Below, in pieces: positions 60,401 through 63,400 of a DNA stretch of 64,000 nt. Source of the DNA: Amphritea opalescens. GTDB taxonomy: Bacteria > Pseudomonadota > Gammaproteobacteria > Pseudomonadales > Balneatricaceae. The notes under the pieces are model-generated. The model was not told the origin of the DNA and ran no database searches. It saw only the letters and a program-made list of their open reading frames with translations. Each line of letters starts with the position of its first letter. The stretch's first letter is position 1. The translations under genes were made by a program, and so were the position numbers. The stretch lies in assembly GCF_003957515.1 (NCBI RefSeq), contig NZ_RQXW01000004.1, positions 124,001 to 188,000 of the forward strand. The letters are read 5' to 3'.

Positions 60401-63400
60401 GAGGCGCCAATAAAATGCGCAGCTCTTCGTTGAGCATATCTTCCAGCTGCTGAACATTTCGCGCCGCATCACGCACAGTGCTGACGGCACTACTCAGGCC
60501 CGCCGCAAAACTGACACCGCTATCACCTAAGATATCAGCAAGACTGGCGTCAATGAGGGCGATTTTGTCATAGAGCACGCCATCCTTAATGTTGAAGCGC
60601 GACAGAGTTTCGCCCGTCGTAGAGGAGTTATCCGTTGTATCGATAAAGGTAGCATCTGTTACCTCATTTTCGGTAATCCGCTCAACCAAGACATCGTCAG
60701 CATCATAGCTACCCATTAATTCCCATGCCGTATGGACGTAGGTTTGAACAACACGCACATCGCTTTCGAATAGCTCAACACCCCAGAAACTATCGCCACT
60801 GTCTGTATCTGTCCATTCAAGCAGGGTAATGCCTTTACCATCTTCAAGAATTTCATAACGACTGGCCTGTGGACCACCGACCGGAGCAACTTTATAGCTG
60901 TCCGTCGCCAGTGTACCCCCCGCCCCCCAGCGCTCTTCATAGAAATTAACGGTATTACCGGTCTGCTGACCCAATACTTCGCGATCGGTGCCGACAACAT
61001 CTTTAAGAAGTTCATCGATGCCACCGATAATCATATCGAGTGACAAGCCACCTAATGAGAAGACCTCTTCTAAATTATCAAACTGAACCGAGCTTGGAAT
61101 ACTGGCAAGGAACTGCGCCATGGAGGCATCTTCAGGCAAACCACTGCTGCTAGCGGTGATAAAACCGACTTCATTACTAAAGCCGTCCAGCGCACCCGAG
61201 AGTGATACCGGCAATAACACCTCAAAGTGAGCATCACCTTCTAAGCTCGGCAATCCCATTAGCGATGCAGTGTTATCGTTGAGCATGTCCTGATAATTCA
61301 GCACACCATCGAAGCCCATACCAATCGATGCACCTAAGGATAGCGCTGCGTCATTCACCTCAAAGCCAACTGGCCCTAAATTAACACCAAAATCGAAGGC
61401 TTTTATCAGATTCCCAGCAATCTCATCGGACAGATCTGAGGCTGAAATTTCCTCTTCGAGCGTAATGATCGTCGAGTTACCATCGGGACTTAATTCTATC
61501 GCTGCAACCGTGTAGAGCTCATCGGTATAGCCTGACCCCTGTAGGTAAAAGCTATCACCGACCATAAATTGACCGGCACTGGTACTTTTTATCGCGCCGA
61601 CATGATCACCGGCAATAGTCACAGTTGCCGGTGTGGTGTCAGCAGAACCCGCCGTCATACCGACAATATCAATATATTCTTCGCCAAAATTGAAGTGCGC
61701 ATCTAACCCAGGGTCTCGAACATAGAAGGCGCCGTCATCGTCAACACCAAAGTTAAACATAAAGTCGATACCGCCACGGATCACCAGAGGCTGAGACTGA
61801 GTAATATCAATCGGCAAATCAAAATCAAAGTCACCAAATGAAATCAGTTCATTCAGATCCAGATTGACCAATTCACTAAAGCTTTCGAGCGTCAGCGCAA
61901 CGCTATACTCTTTTAAATTCGAGGATGAGGCGACATTGATGGCAAAGCCATCAGTCGAACCGATGGTTTGTAAATGCTCTAAGAGGTCTTTGGTCGTGGC
62001 CGAACTATTTAGGTTGAGATAAGCATCAATGGTGTCGACAAAGGACTGCACTTTGGTTTGAATCGTGCCATCTAAATTGGTAACTTTATCTCCCAATAGG
62101 TCAGACAACGATAAATCAGTAAACGGAATAGCCGTTGAGTCATCCAGATAGTTATCAATTTTAGTGCCTATATGCGATGACCAAGTGGCCAGTTCGCCCA
62201 AGCCAATACTTAACTTGGTTTGATCCGACAAGCTCTTAAAGTGATCCGATGTTGGCAACAAACGCTGACCTTTATCAATCTCTTCCATCATCAGATCGGT
62301 GGTAGCGAAATCAGGGTGACTCATGCCTAACACATGCCCCATTTCGTGCATTAATACCGTCAGCAAGTCAATGCCATCATAAACACCATCATCGGTGTCA
62401 TCGCTTGCCGTTGTGTCTAAATACCAAGTCGCACCGGCGGCATTATCATCAAGCGTAATGGTGTAATCCAAACCATTCGTGCCGGCTGCACTCACCGTTC
62501 TACCGACAACATTTCCACCAATATCCCCCACGGCAACCGTAATATTTTGTAAACCGGTCAATGCTGCCGCCGGCAATACCTCTGTCCACCGGGCAATTGC
62601 TTCAGTTTTAAGCGCGTCTATCGTCGCTATATCGGTTGCAGCGGTCGCGTTAAGTGTCGCGCCACTCCCTACGGCTGCGGTCGTCGTTACAATATCACCA
62701 AAGCCTTGAGATGATTTGAAGGCTGTCCACAACCCTTCTCCTGTCGCAATATTCCCTAGACCTTTTGTTTCGAAGGTGCCGTAAGCTTTGACCTCATGGA
62801 GGGTGCCGGATTCGTCGCTGTAAGAGTATGAGGTATATTCACCATCGGCATCTGCTTGCGGTGCCGACTGAGTAATCGTTTCCGCGATCGAAGAAAAGTC
62901 AAGCACATCTGATGTGCCGGTGGAGAAGACCTGATCCTGACCAAATTTGTCATTAAAGGTAAAAGTGGTTTTAGCCAAATCCACCTTAAAGTCGCTCACC
63001 ACAGGGGCAGGCGAGGCTGAAAATAGCACCGTAAACTTACCATCAACCGCGCTACTAACCGCAACCGTGATACCCGCCAGCTCATCCAGTGCCGCTGTTA
63101 TATTACTGAGTGTTGCCGCATTGTCAGCACCAATAGCAAAAACCGCCGCCAAACGCGCGGGATCGGGTGTCACACCCGCGGTTGTTTCAAAATTGGCAAA
63201 AGACAGGGTGACTAATTCACCTTCATTAAAGCTATTCGCAGTAAAATCTAGCTCAAACGAAGCGGGCTCGGTCGGATTTGTACTTCTATCCACCAGATCC
63301 GTGACAACCACACCACCGCTATTATTGATAAAGACATCATTGCCTTCACCGCTTTCCAAGTTTTGGATATTTTTGTAGTTGGCGACAATGATAGAACCAT

